From positions 376,060 through 426,995 of the forward strand of contig SZWC01000100.1 in the NCBI GenBank assembly GCA_023375785.1: a stretch of 50,936 bases of DNA, in the 5' to 3' direction. Made by a program: the position numbers and the translations under genes. Below the pieces are notes generated by a model. That model was not told the origin of the DNA. It did not search any database and saw nothing but the letters and a program-made list of their open reading frames with translations. This DNA comes from Penium margaritaceum. Lineage: Eukaryota; Streptophyta; Zygnematophyceae; Desmidiales; Peniaceae. Shown one piece after another: positions 11,484-21,917 of the stretch. Each line of letters starts with the position of its first letter. Position 1 is the first letter of the stretch.

Positions 11484-12188
11484 ATGGCGCAGAAGACAGA
11501 GTCCTCGTCCATCCAAAAGTACATGGGTGGCCCAGGCTTTGGGCTGTGGCGGTGGCATTTTGAGATCTACCTCGTGCACAAGGGACTGCTGGAGCTCATG
11601 AAGGGCACGGAGGTTCAAGATGCGAGCGCAACGAACGAGGAGAAGACGGCTTTCACGAGAAAGAACACAGAGGCGCTAATGCTCCTATTGTCGGCGCTGC
11701 ATGAATCTCAGTGGGGCTATATCCATGGCTGCGAGCTGGCAGCCGACTCATGGAAGAAGCTCTGCTCCATCCACCAATCAACATCCCTAGCCAACAAGAT
11801 CTTCGCAATGAAGCGACTCTTGACGGTGAGGATCGAGGAGGGTGAGGACGTCATTTCAGCCATGCAACAGATCGAGTCTCTTGCCTCACAATGCAATGAT
11901 GTGGGGTGGAAGATTGACACAAAGATGCAGGCAATGGCGCTCCTCATGGCTCTACCCGACAGTTGGGGTCCTCTCATCACCGTGTTGGGAGGTTGGGAGG
12001 AGGATAAACTCACCTACGGCGCAGTCGCCGAGTACATCCGCAACAAGGTGCACCGTCGGAGCGGTGGCGAGACCTCATCATCCTCAACTGCCCTGATCAC
12101 CAAAACGCAGGGTGGCAGCAGCAGCGGCAAGCGAGGCGGCGGTAAGGGCGGCGGCAAAGAAGGGCGCCAAGAAGGGTGCATGCCATAA
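11484..12188 (+). CDS. gag: Copia Gag (capsid-like), 5' part of gag-pol
   Basis: A 234-codon frame from an ATG in good context (A at -3, G at +4) to TAA 12186-12188. It encodes a copia-type Gag: an N-terminal GPGFGLWRWHFEIYLVHKGL segment as in DUF4219-like leaders, then the UBN2/Retrotran_gag_2-like helical region (around residues 50-200, with SMxQQIESLASQC and LLMALPDSWGPL-type motifs). Gag would build the virus-like particle. The C-terminal zinc knuckle is not in this frame: after a Gly/Lys/Ser-rich linker near 12110-12170 the coherent reading moves forward by one base, and this frame runs into TAA. This is either a disabling indel or a +1 frameshift site; I favour an indel. Confidence 0.85.
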   Translation: MAQKTESSSIQKYMGGPGFGLWRWHFEIYLVHKGLLELMKGTEVQDASATNEEKTAFTRKNTEALMLLLSALHESQWGYIHGCELAADSWKKLCSIHQSTSLANKIFAMKRLLTVRIEEGEDVISAMQQIESLASQCNDVGWKIDTKMQAMALLMALPDSWGPLITVLGGWEEDKLTYGAVAEYIRNKVHRRSGGETSSSSTALITKTQGGSSSGKRGGGKGGGKEGRQEGCMP

Positions 12189-15100
12189 CTGTGGCAAGGA
12201 GGGCCATTGGGCCAAGGAGTGTCCGGAGGAGGTGCAGGCCGGCGGCAAAGGCGCCAAAGGCAAGAAGGCGCTCCTCAACGGCACAAAGAACCATGACCTG
12301 AAGGGCGCCAACCGGCGGTACCTCGACTCAGGTGCGGAGGAGCATACCCAAGTCGAGAAGGTGGGGTTCATCAACTACACCGAGTCTGCCAAGTCCATGG
12401 TGACCGCCAACGACAAGGTCGAACCTGCGGCCGGCCAAGGTGATGTGGACGTAGAGGTGGTGGTTGGTGGTAAAAGGGCGCAATGTGTGATTCAAAATGT
12501 GCAACATGTCCCTGGCCTGGCTGACATTTTGAGTGTGAGCCGCTTGACAGACAAGGGGTATGAAGTCCTCTTCCGCAAGAAAGGTGCAGTCGTGCGGATG
12601 GACGGCGGCGGCGAGGTCGTGCTAGAGGCGAAGCACAAGGGAGGCCTCTACATCGTTGAGACCAAGGTCATCCCCTCAGCACCAGACGCAGCAGACCCGC
12701 CAGCACGCGTCGTCAACCTCGCAAAAGGCGGGGGAGCAGACCTGCAGCTGTGGTATCGGCGGCTGGGGCACTCGTCACCCGCAGTCGTGCAAGAGATGGC
12801 GAAGCGCGACATGGTTCGCGGCCTCAACATCACCGGTGCAGCTGACGCAGCAGCAGATTCCGCAGAGTACAAGTGCAAGCCTTGCATCGTGGGCAAGGCA
12901 AAGCGCAAGTCGTTCAAAGATGGACAGCGGCGGGCCGAGAACCTGCTTGAGGTCGTGCACAGTGATGTGTGCGGACTGATCAAGACGCCGTCTGTTGGGG
13001 GAACGCGTTACTTTGTCACCTTCATCGATGATTGCAGCAGAAAACTCTATGTCTACTTCATGAAGCGGAAGAGCGATGTGCTGGACCGGCTGAAGAAGTA
13101 TGTCGCAGCGGTGGAGAGGCAGACTGGCCGCAAGGTCAGAGCTCTACGCAGCGACAATGGCGGGGAGTATGTGGGCTACGGAGGGTGGCTGAAGGAGCAG
13201 GGCATTGAGTGGCAGCCGACCACTCCGTACACGCCTCAATCTAATGGCATGGCGGAGCGTATGAACCAGACGCTACTCACAATGGCGCGGACAATGCTCG
13301 TGGATGCAAAGTTGCCACGGAGCCTGTGGGCCGAGGCAGTGAGTACGGCGTGCTACATCACCAACCTCACTCCAACAGCAGTGCTGAAGGGAAAGGGCGG
13401 CTGGAAGACACTGTAGGAGGCTTGGAGCGGGCGCAAACCAAGCGTGGCACACCTGAAGGTGTTCGGGTGCAAGGCGCACGCGTTGGTGCAGGCCGTGCAA
13501 AGAAAAGACTCCAAACTGGACCCGCGTGCAAAGGCGTACGCATTCGTCGGATACGAGAGTGCGCTCAAGGCGTACCGCCTCTTCGATCCACGGATGCAGG
13601 ACGTCATCACCAGCCACGACGTCATGTTTGATGAGCAGCAGAGCTACTACAGCAGCAGCAACAACATTTACACAGCGCACTCTCCAAGGCAGGGGGAGTG
13701 GTTCCAACTCCTTGAGCGTGAGGAGGAGCCGGCAGCTGCAGAGGTCGATGACGTGTCTTCGGAGGATGACGGTGCTGGAGCGCAGCAGGGCAATGCAGCA
13801 GGTGCAGGTGTCGCTGGAGCACAGGATGCAGTAGCCGATGCGGGGGAGCCCGCGGCCGAGGACAACGTTGCAGCAGAGCAGCAGCAGGATCAGCAGCCAG
13901 CGTCGCCAAGGTCGCCGCGTCGCAGTCGGAGGCGGCAGAATACATCGAAGCGGTATGACGCAAGCACCGGCCGCTGGGTCGGCATGGCCCGGTGCATGAT
14001 GGCAGCCGCAAAGGAGCCAACAACTGTGCAAGAGGCACTTGCACGGCCTGACGGGCAGCAGTGGGGTGAAGCAATAAAATCTGAACTTGCGTCCCTTGCT
14101 GAGAACGGCACTTGGGAGTTGGTGGATTGGCCTGAGGGGGCGAAGGTGATCAGCTCCAAGTGGGTGTTCAAGGTGAAGCTCACCAAGGAAAGCAAGGTGG
14201 AGAAATACAAGGTGCGGCTAGTGGCGAAGGGGTACGTGCGGCGGAAAGGCGAACACTACGATGAGACATTCGCACCCGTCGCCAAGTTCACAAGCATCCG
14301 GACGATCCTTGCGGTGGCAGCCGCAAAGGACATTGACATCCACCAAATGGATGTCAAGACGGCATTCCTAAATGGCATCATTGACAAGGAGATCTACCTT
14401 GAGGTGCCGAAGGGGGTGGATGCGCCGGAGGGCAAGGTGTGCAAGCTGCGGAAGGCCTTGTACGGGCTAAAACAGGCGCCCAGGTGCTGGTACCAACAGA
14501 TGGACGGCTACATGGCGGAGCTCGGCTTCAAGCGCTGTGAGTCAGACCACAGCGTGTATGTGTGGTGCAGCAAGGGACTCCATCAGATTGTCGCAATCTA
14601 TGTGGACGACCTGATCCTCTGCTCATCAGATCTCGCGGCTTTGCAGCAGCTCAAGGAGCAGATGAGCAGCAGATTTAAGATGACGGACATGGGGGAGCTG
14701 GAGTACTACCTCGGGGTGAGAATCACGCGGAACCGGAGAGCGCGCACACTTGAGTTGGGGCAGGCCAAGTACGTGGCCGAGGTGCTGAAGCGGTACGGCA
14801 TGGAGGACTGCAAACCAGTGTGCAGTCCGTTCTCCACAAGCTGTGAGCTCAGTGCGGCGATGGCGCCGCAAACTAAAGAGGAGAAGGAGGATATGGCGGA
14901 GGTGCCCTACCAATCTGTGGTGGGTAGCCTCATGTATGCCATGGTGGCAACTCGGCCGGACTTGGCCTACGCGGTGGACCAGGTGAGCAGGTATGTGGCC
15001 AACCCTGGGCCACTACACTGGCAGGCGGCGAAGCGCATCCTCCGGTACTTGTAGGCAACGCGGCATGCGCGCCTGAAGTACGACGGAAAGGGGAGGTCAG

Positions 15101-15609
15101 ACCCCTTGCGGCTGGTCTGCTACACTGACGCGGACTACGCCGGCAATGTGGACAAGAGGAAGTCCACTTCTGGCTATGTGTTCTTCCTCGCAGGTGCAGC
15201 GGTCTCGTGGTGCAGCAGGAAGCAGGACTGCATTGCCACCTCCACGGTGGAGGCGGAGTATGTCGATCTGGCCGAGGCGGTCAAGGAAGCGGTGTGGCTC
15301 CGCAGATTGCTGGGGGAGCTGGGCGTGCCGCAGCAGGAGCCTACGGCGGTTCATGAAGACAACACTGGCTCCATCTTGCTGACCAATAATCCAATGCAGC
15401 ACAGGAGGACGCAGCACATCGACGTGCGCTACCACTACGCGCGCGACATGGTGGAGGAGGGACAGGTTGTGCTTCAACATTGCAACACGAAGCACATGCT
15501 CGCGGATTGCTTGACCAAGGCGCAGCTCCAGGATCGGCATGTCATCAGCCTTGCAGGGCTTGGGTTGACAAGCTGTGAAGGGATTGAAGGCGCAGATGCG
15601 CACGAGTGA
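12112..15609 (+). pseudogene. pol: Copia Pol: zinc knuckle, protease, integrase, RT, RNase H
   Basis: One frame of about 1,165 codons interrupted only by TAG 13414-13416 and TAG 15052-15054, ending TGA 15607-15609. In order: CCHC zinc knuckle CHNCGKEGHWAKEC (12181-12222); aspartic protease DSGA (Asp codon 12325); integrase zinc region LWYRRLGH...CKPC, where the first His is replaced by Tyr; integrase core with HSDVCG, RSDNGGEY and the Glu in NGMAERMNQ; reverse transcriptase with HQMDVKTAFLNG and YVDD (14599-14610); RNase H with YTDADYAG, STVEAEY and DVRYHYARD. Both TAG codons sit where Gln is expected (KTL*EAW; RYL*AT, where the older copy has RYLQAT). The catalytic residues survive, so decay is slight. 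Confidence 0.93.
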
Positions 15610-15643
15610 GAGTGAGCATGAGGCATCCGGCATGGAAGGTGCA

Positions 15644-15652
15644 CGAGGGAGA
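15644..15652 (+). other. Copia polypurine tract
   Basis: CGAGGGAGA lies just before the 3' LTR start (TG at 15654) and would prime plus-strand synthesis. The decayed copy has the equivalent GAGGGAGAA before its presumed LTR at 5462. Confidence 0.75.
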
Positions 15653-15653
15653 T

Positions 15654-16718
15654 TGCTAAAAGTGCCCCTGCCATGGATGCCGTTTGCCGTTTTCCTGGTT
15701 CGACCACCGGGGAGTGGTTGGATGTCTTATCTAATTGCAGATTTGGACTCCTTGCATTTTGCCATGCAGTTTCGAGCTTTCAGTTGCTCGATTTGGTTGA
15801 GAATTCAGAAAGTTAGCCCCATCCGAAGTTCGGGTGGTAGGTGGGTGGAATCTGGGTTCCGTCATTGGTGACGGATTAATTCCACCACCAGTGATCCGAG
15901 TTCGACTTCAATGAGCTCCAAGGGCACATGGGCCATGAACAAAAGGGATGTGGATGGTCTTCTGGACCAGGGCGAGCCTCCCCCCACGTTGGGATGACAG
16001 GAAGGGCGCTTCGACAGGCCACCGTCGAAGCGCCTCCCGTCACTCCCGTTCGTGGGTATGGTGGGCGGCTCGGCTCCACCATGGGTTACTCNTTGAACTC
16101 CTTACGTTTTGCCATGCAGGTTTGAGCTTTCAGTTGCTCGATTTGGTTGAGAATTCAGAAAGTTAGCCCCATCCGAAGTTCGGGTGGTAGGTGGGTGGAA
16201 TCTGGGTTCCGTCATTGGTGACGGATTAATTCCACCACCAGTGATCCGAGCTCGACTTCAATGAGCTCCAAGGGCACATGGGCCATGAACAAAAGGGATG
16301 TGGATGGTCTTCCGGACCAGGGCGAGCTTCCCCCCACGTTGGGATGACAGGAAGGGCGCTTCGACAGGCCACCGTTGAAGCGCCTCCCGTCATTCCCGTT
16401 CGTGGGTATGGTGGGCGGCTCGGCTCCACCATGGCTTACTCTAACGGCCGTAGTAGGGGCTCTACTGCTCCGTTTTGGGCGTGCTTGGATGCATTGGAAA
16501 GCTTGGATCACACGCTATAAGAATCTGATGTAATATCACCAAAATAACCATTGACGATTCTCAGCCTTTCTCAGTTTCCGCAATCTGTATTCTGCCTGAA
16601 TTCTGCTTACTTGGTGTTGTGGCGACCCAAAGCACACACCTCCCTTGGAAGTCTCTTTGCACTAAGCAGCCCTGGACACTCAGGCAGTTCAAGGAACGCC
16701 AGGACAGCATTCCTGACA
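15654..16718 (+). repeat. Copia 3' LTR, with an internal assembly duplication
   Basis: Begins TGCTAAAAGTGCC and ends ...CATTCCTGACA. It is 346 bp longer than the 5' LTR because the segment equivalent to about 10729-11077 appears twice, on either side of the N at 16092. The copy after the N is almost identical to the 5' LTR; the copy before it carries several more substitutions. The real LTR is presumably about 720 bp. Confidence 0.88.
16092..16092. other. Single-N assembly join inside the 3' LTR
   Basis: One N flanked by directly duplicated sequence of about 350 bp. It is best read as two contig ends that overlap but were not merged, or as ends from two different LTR copies. Confidence 0.85.
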
Positions 16719-19389
16719 TATCTTGCTTCATCCACCTTTCCCTGACTTGCTCCACCTTTCTCTGGCTTGCTCCACCTTTCCCTGCCTTGCTCCACCTTTC
16801 TCTGGCTTGCTCCACCTTTCTCTGGATTGCGCCACCATTCTCTCGCTTGCTCCACCGTTGGCTTGCTCAACCTTTCTCTGACTTGCTCCACCTTTCTCTT
16901 GCATAATCCACCATTTTCTTGCCTCCTCCACCATTCTTTGAGCTGCTCCACCGTTCTCTGGCTTGCTCCACCTTTCTCTGGCTTGCTTCACCTCTATCTG
17001 GCTTGCTCCAACTTTTAGTGTCTTGCTCCACTATTCTCTGGCTTGCTCAACCATTCTCTTGCTTGCTCCACCGTACTCTAGCTTGCTCCACCGTACACTA
17101 GCTTGCTGGCGTGCTTGACTGTTATCTGGCTTGCTCCACCTTTCTCTGGTGTGCTCCACTGTTATCTGGCTTGCTCCACCGTTCTCTAGCTTGCTCCACC
17201 GTTCTCTGGCCTACTCCACCGTTCTCTGGCTTGCTCTACCTTTCTCTGCCTTGCTCCACCTTTATCCTGCTTGCTCCACCTTTCTCTGGCTTGCTCCACC
17301 TTTCTTTGGCTTGACCCATCTCTCTCTGGCTTGCTCCACCTTTCTTTGGCTTGCTCCACCTTTCTCTGTATTGCTTCACCGTTTTCTGGCTTGCTGAACC
17401 TTTCTATGGCTTGCTCCACCTTTCTCTGGCATACTCCATCTTTCTGTGGCCTACTCCACCTTTCTCTGGCCTGCTCCACCGTTCTCTCGCTTACTCCACT
17501 GTTCTCTGACTTGCTCCACCTGTCTCTGGCTTGCTCCTCCTTTTTCTCAATTGCTCCACCTTTCTATGGCTTGCTCCACCGTTATCTGGCTTGCTCCACC
17601 GTTCTCTCGCTTGCTCCACCATTTTCTGGCTTGCTCCACCGTAATCTGGCTTGCTCCACCAATATCTGGCTTGCTCCACCGTTCTCTGGCTTGCTCCACC
17701 TTTCTCTGGCTTGCTCCACCGTTCACTGGCTTGCTCCACCGTTCTCTGGCTTGCTCCACCATTTTCTGGCTTGCTCCACCGTAATCTGGCTTGCTCCACC
17801 AATATCTGGCTTGCTCCACCGTTCTCTGGCTTGCTCCACCTTTCTCTGGCTTGCTCCACCGTTCAATGGCTTGCTCCACCGATCTCTGGCATGCTCCACC
17901 ATTCTCTGGCTTGCTCCACCATTCCCTGGCTTGCTCCACCATTCTCTGACCTGCTCCACCTTTCTCTGGCTTGCTCCACCTTTCACTGGCTTGCTCCACC
18001 GTTCTCTGGCTTGCTCCAACTTTCTCTGGCTTGCTCCACCTTTCTCTTGCTTGCTCCACCATTCACTGGCTTGCTCCGGCTTTCTTTGGGTTGCTCCACC
18101 GTTCTCTGGCCTGTTCCACTTTTTCTGGCGCGCTCCATGTTTTTTTTACTTGCTCCACCTTTCTCTGGCTTTCTCCACCTTTCTCTACCTTGCTTCACGT
18201 TTCTCCGGCTTGCTCCACCTTTCTCTGGCTTGCTCCACCCTTCTCTGCCTTTTTCCACCATTCTCTGACTTCCTCCACCATTCTGTGGCTTCCTCTATCA
18301 TTCTCTGGCTTACTCCACCGTACTCTGACCTTCTCCAGAATTCTCTGGCTTGCTCCACTGTTCTCTGGCTTGCTCCACCTTCCTCTGGTTTGCTCCACCT
18401 TTCTCTGGATTCCTGCAATGTTCTCTAGCTTGCGCCACCATTATCTGGCTTGTTCCACCGTTCTGTGGCTTGCTCCACCGTTTGCTGGCTTGCTCCACCT
18501 TTCTCTGGCTTCCTCCTCCTTTCTATGGCTTGCTCCACCATTCTCTGGCCTGCTCCACCTTTGTGTGCCCTGCTCCACCTTTCTCTGGCTTGCTCCACCT
18601 TTCTTTCAATTGCTCCCTCGTCTTGTGGCTCACTCTATCCTTCTCTGGCTTGCTCTACCTTTCTCTGCCTTGCTCCACCGTTCTCTGGCTTGCTCCACCG
18701 TTCTCTGGTTTGCTTATCCATTATGTGGCCTTCTCCACCTTTCCCTGGCCTGCTCCACCTTTGTCGGGCTTGCGCCACATTTCTCTGGCTTGCTCCACCT
18801 TTATCTGGCTTGCTTCACCTTTCTATGGCTTGCTCCACCTTTCTTTGGCTTGCTCCACCGTTCTCCGGCTTGCTCAACCATTGTCCGACTTTCTGCACCT
18901 TCTTCAACCTTGCTCCACCATTCTCTTGCCTGCTGCACATTTCTCTGGCCTGCTTCACCTTTCTCTGGCTTGCTCCACCTTTCTCTGGCTTGCTCCAACT
19001 TTCTCTAGCCTGATCCACCTTTCTCTTGCTTCCTCCATCTTTCTCTGGCTTGCTCCACCGTTCTCTGGCTTGCTCCACCGTTATCTGACTTGCCCCACCT
19101 TTCTCTGGCTTGCTCCACCTTCCCCTGGCTTGCTCAACCTTTCCCAGGCTTGCTCCACCTTTCTCTGGCTTGCTCCACCATTCCCTGGCTTGCTCCACCG
19201 TTTCATGCCTGCTCTACTGTTCTATCGCTTCCTCCACCTTTCTCTGGCTTGCTCCATATCTCCCAGGCTTGCTCCACCTTTCTCTGGCTTGTTCCACCGT
19301 TCTCTGGCTTACTCCACCTTTCTCTCGCTTGCTCCACCTTTGTTTGCCTCGCTCCACCTTTCTCATTCTAGCTCCAAATTTCCCTGGCT
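16719..19389 (-). repeat. 20-bp minisatellite, block 2
   Basis: This resumes directly after the copia element with the second TATCT and continues the same strand as block 1, so blocks 1 and 2 were one array before insertion. A higher-order repeat of 160 bp (eight units, with variants such as GTAATCTGG and AATATCTGG) is visible at about 17620-17940. Several local stretches are more degenerate, near 18100-18350 and 18600-18750. Open frames here are repeat artefacts. Confidence 0.95.
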
Positions 19390-19768
19390 GGGAAAGGTGG
19401 AGCAAGCCAGAGAAAGGTAGAGCAAGCCAGGGAAAGGTGGAGCAAGCCTGAGAAAGGTGGAGCAAGCAAGAGAACAATAGAGCAAGCGAGAGAACGGTAG
19501 AGCAAGCTAGAGAAAGGTGGAGCAAGCCTGATAAAGGTGGAGCAAGCCAGAGAATTGTAGAGCAAGTCGGAGAATGGTAGAGCAAGCTAGAGAAAGGTTG
19601 AGTAAGCCACAGAAAGGTAGAGCAAGCCAGATAAAGGTGGAGCAAGTCGGAGAAAGGTAAAGCAAGCCAGAGAGAGGTAGAGCAAGCCAAGGAAAGGTGG
19701 ATCAAACCAGAGGAAGGTGGAGAAAGCCAGGAAAAGGAAGGTGGAGGAAGCCAAGAAAAGGAGGAGAC
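19390..19768 (+). repeat. 20-bp minisatellite, block 3 (inverted)
   Basis: The purine-rich strand is now the plus strand. The left switch lies in TTTCCC-TGGCT-GGGAAA (19379-19395), a 6-bp inverted repeat with a 5-base loop. The right switch, near 19755-19790, is flanked by AAAAGG and CCTTTT. Confidence 0.93.
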
Positions 19769-20136
19769 GTTTTCTACCTTTTCCTGGCTTGCTCCACCTT
19801 TCTCTGGCTTGCTCCGCCTTTCTCTGGAGTGCTCCACCTTTCCCTGGTTTGCTCCATGTTTCTGTGGCTTGCTCCACCTTTCCCTGGATTGCTCCACCTT
19901 TCTCTGGCTTGCTCCACCTTTCTCTGGTTTGCTCCACCTTTCTCTGGCTTCCTCCACCGTTCTCTGGCTTGCACCACCTTTTTTTGGATTCCTCCACCTT
20001 TCTCTAGCTTGCTCCACCATCCTCTGGCTTACTCCACCTTTCTCTGGTTTGCTCCACCATTCTCTGGCTTGCTCCACCATTCTCTTGCTACCTCCACTGT
20101 TCTCTGGCTTGCTCAACCGTTCACTGCCTTTCTCCA
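19769..20136 (-). repeat. 20-bp minisatellite, block 4
   Basis: A short block back on the original strand. It ends at CTCCA-A-TGGAG (20132-20142), a 5-bp inverted repeat with a one-base loop at which the strand flips again. Confidence 0.93.
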
Positions 20137-21917
20137 ATGGAGCAAGCCAGAGAACAGTGCACCAAGCCAGAGAACGGCAAAGGAAGCAAGAGAAAGGTGG
20201 AGTAAACCAGAGAAAGATGGAGCAAGCCAGAGAAAAGTAGAGCAAGTCAGAGAATGGTGGAGAAAGATAGAGAATGGTGGAGCAAGCCAGAGAAAGGTGG
20301 AGCAAGCCAGATGAAGGTGGAGCAAGTCAGAGAACGGTGGAGCAAGCGACAGAACAGCGGAGCAAGCAAGAGAAAGGTAAAGCAAGCGTGAGAAAGGTGG
20401 AGCGAGCAAGAGAAAGGTGGAGCAAGCCAGGGAAAGGTGGAACAAGCCAGAGAACGGCAAAGGAAGCAAGAGAAAGGTGGAGCAAACCAGAGAAAGATGG
20501 AGCAAGCCAGAGAAAAGTAGAGCAAGTCAGAGAATGGTGGAGAAAGATAGAGAATGGTGGAGCAAGCCAGAGAAAGGTGGAGCAAGCCAGATGAAGGTGG
20601 AGCAAGTCAGAGAACGGTGGAGCAAGCGACAGAACAGCGGAGCAAGCAAGAGAAAGGTAAAGCAAGCGTGAGAAAGGTGGAGCAAGCAAGGGAAAGGTGG
20701 AGCAAGCCAGAGAAAGGTGGAGCAAGCCAGATGAAGGTGGAGCAAGTCAGAGAACGGTGGAGCAAGCGACAGAACAGCGGAGCAAGCAAGAGAAAGGTAA
20801 AGCAAGCGTGAGAAAGGTGGAGCAAGCAAGGGAAAGGTGGAGCAAGCCAGGGAACGGTGGAACAAGCCAGAAAATGGTGGAGCAAGCCAGAGAACAGAGG
20901 AGCAAGCTAGAGAACAGTATAGCAAGCCAGAGAAAGGTGGAGCAAGCCAAAGAACGGGGGAGTAAGCCAGATAACGATGGAGCAAGCCAGAGAACGGGAA
21001 AGCAAGCCACAGAACGATAGAGCAAGCCATGGAAAGGTGGAGCAAGCCAGAGAAAGTTGGAACAAACTAGAGAACGGTGGAGCAATCCAGGGAGGAATGG
21101 ACCAAGCCAGACAAAGGTAGAGTAATCCAAAGAAAGGTGAAGCAAGCGAGGGAACGGTGGAGAAAGGCAGGGAAAGGTGAAGCAACCAACAGAAAGGTGG
21201 AGTAAACCTGAAAACGGTGGAGGAAGCTAAGAAACAGCGGAGCAAGCCAGAGAACGGTGGAGCAAGCCAGGGAACGGTGGAGAAAGCCAGAAAAGGTGGA
21301 GGAAGCCAGGGAAAGGTGGAGCAAGCCAGAGAAAGGTAAAGCAAGCCAGAAAAAGGTAGAGCAAGCTAGAGAAAGGTGGAAGAAGCCAGAGAAAGTTGGA
21401 GCAAGCCAGGAAAAAGTGGAGCAAGCCAGAGAAAAGAGGTGTAAGTCAGAGAACGGTGGAGAAAGCCAGAGAAAGTTGGAGCAAGCATGCAAACGGTGGA
21501 GCAAGCCAGGGAAAGGTGGAGCAAGCCAGAGAAAGGGGGAGCAATCCAGGGAAAGGTGGAGTAAGCTGTAAAAAGGTGGAGCAAGTGAGAGAAAGGTAGA
21601 GCAAGTCAGAGAATGGTGGAGCAAGCCAGAGAAAGGTAGAGCAACACAGAGAAAGGTTGAGCAAGCCAAAGAAAGATGGAGCAAGCCAGAGAAAGGTGGA
21701 GTAATTCATTGAACGGTGGAGCATGCCTGAGAAAGGTAGAGCAAGCCACGGAGAAATGGAGAAAGCCAGAGAAAGGTAGAGCAAGCCAGATAAATGTGGA
21801 GCAAGCCAGAGAAGGTGGAGCAAGCCATAGAATGGTGCAGCAAGCCAGGGAACGGTGGAGCAAGCCAGAGAACGGTTGAGCAAGCCAGAGAACGGTGGAG
21901 CAAGCCACTGAACGGTC
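20137..21917 (+). repeat. 20-bp minisatellite, block 5 (inverted) with higher-order repeats
   Basis: Purine strand on plus. A marker run containing AGATGAAGG, CGACAGAACAGCGG and GTAAAGCAAGCGTGAG occurs near 20310, 20590 and 20710. The larger copies are spaced 280 bp (14 units) and 120 bp (6 units) apart, showing recent unequal exchange. The block ends against the reversed 190-bp satellite. Confidence 0.94.

Larger units (their letters stand above)
10639..16718 (+). mobile_element. Full-length Ty1/copia retrotransposon
   Basis: A complete element, about 6.08 kb as assembled, inserted in the 20-bp minisatellite: TG...CA LTRs, half-tRNA primer site, gag, zinc knuckle, protease, integrase, reverse transcriptase, RNase H, polypurine tract and 3' LTR, with a perfect TATCT target duplication. 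The order INT-RT-RH marks Ty1/copia (Pseudoviridae type), not gypsy. The LTRs differ at only a few percent of positions, so insertion was fairly recent. The 3' LTR is inflated by an assembly duplication around the N at 16092. A frame change in gag and two TAG codons in pol mean it is non-functional under the standard code. Confidence 0.95.

Noticed and set aside
17271..18428. 385-codon open frame resembling a multi-pass membrane protein
   Set aside because: The hydrophobic LACSTFLWLAPPFSGLLHLS pattern is the translation of the pyrimidine strand of the minisatellite, not a real transmembrane protein.
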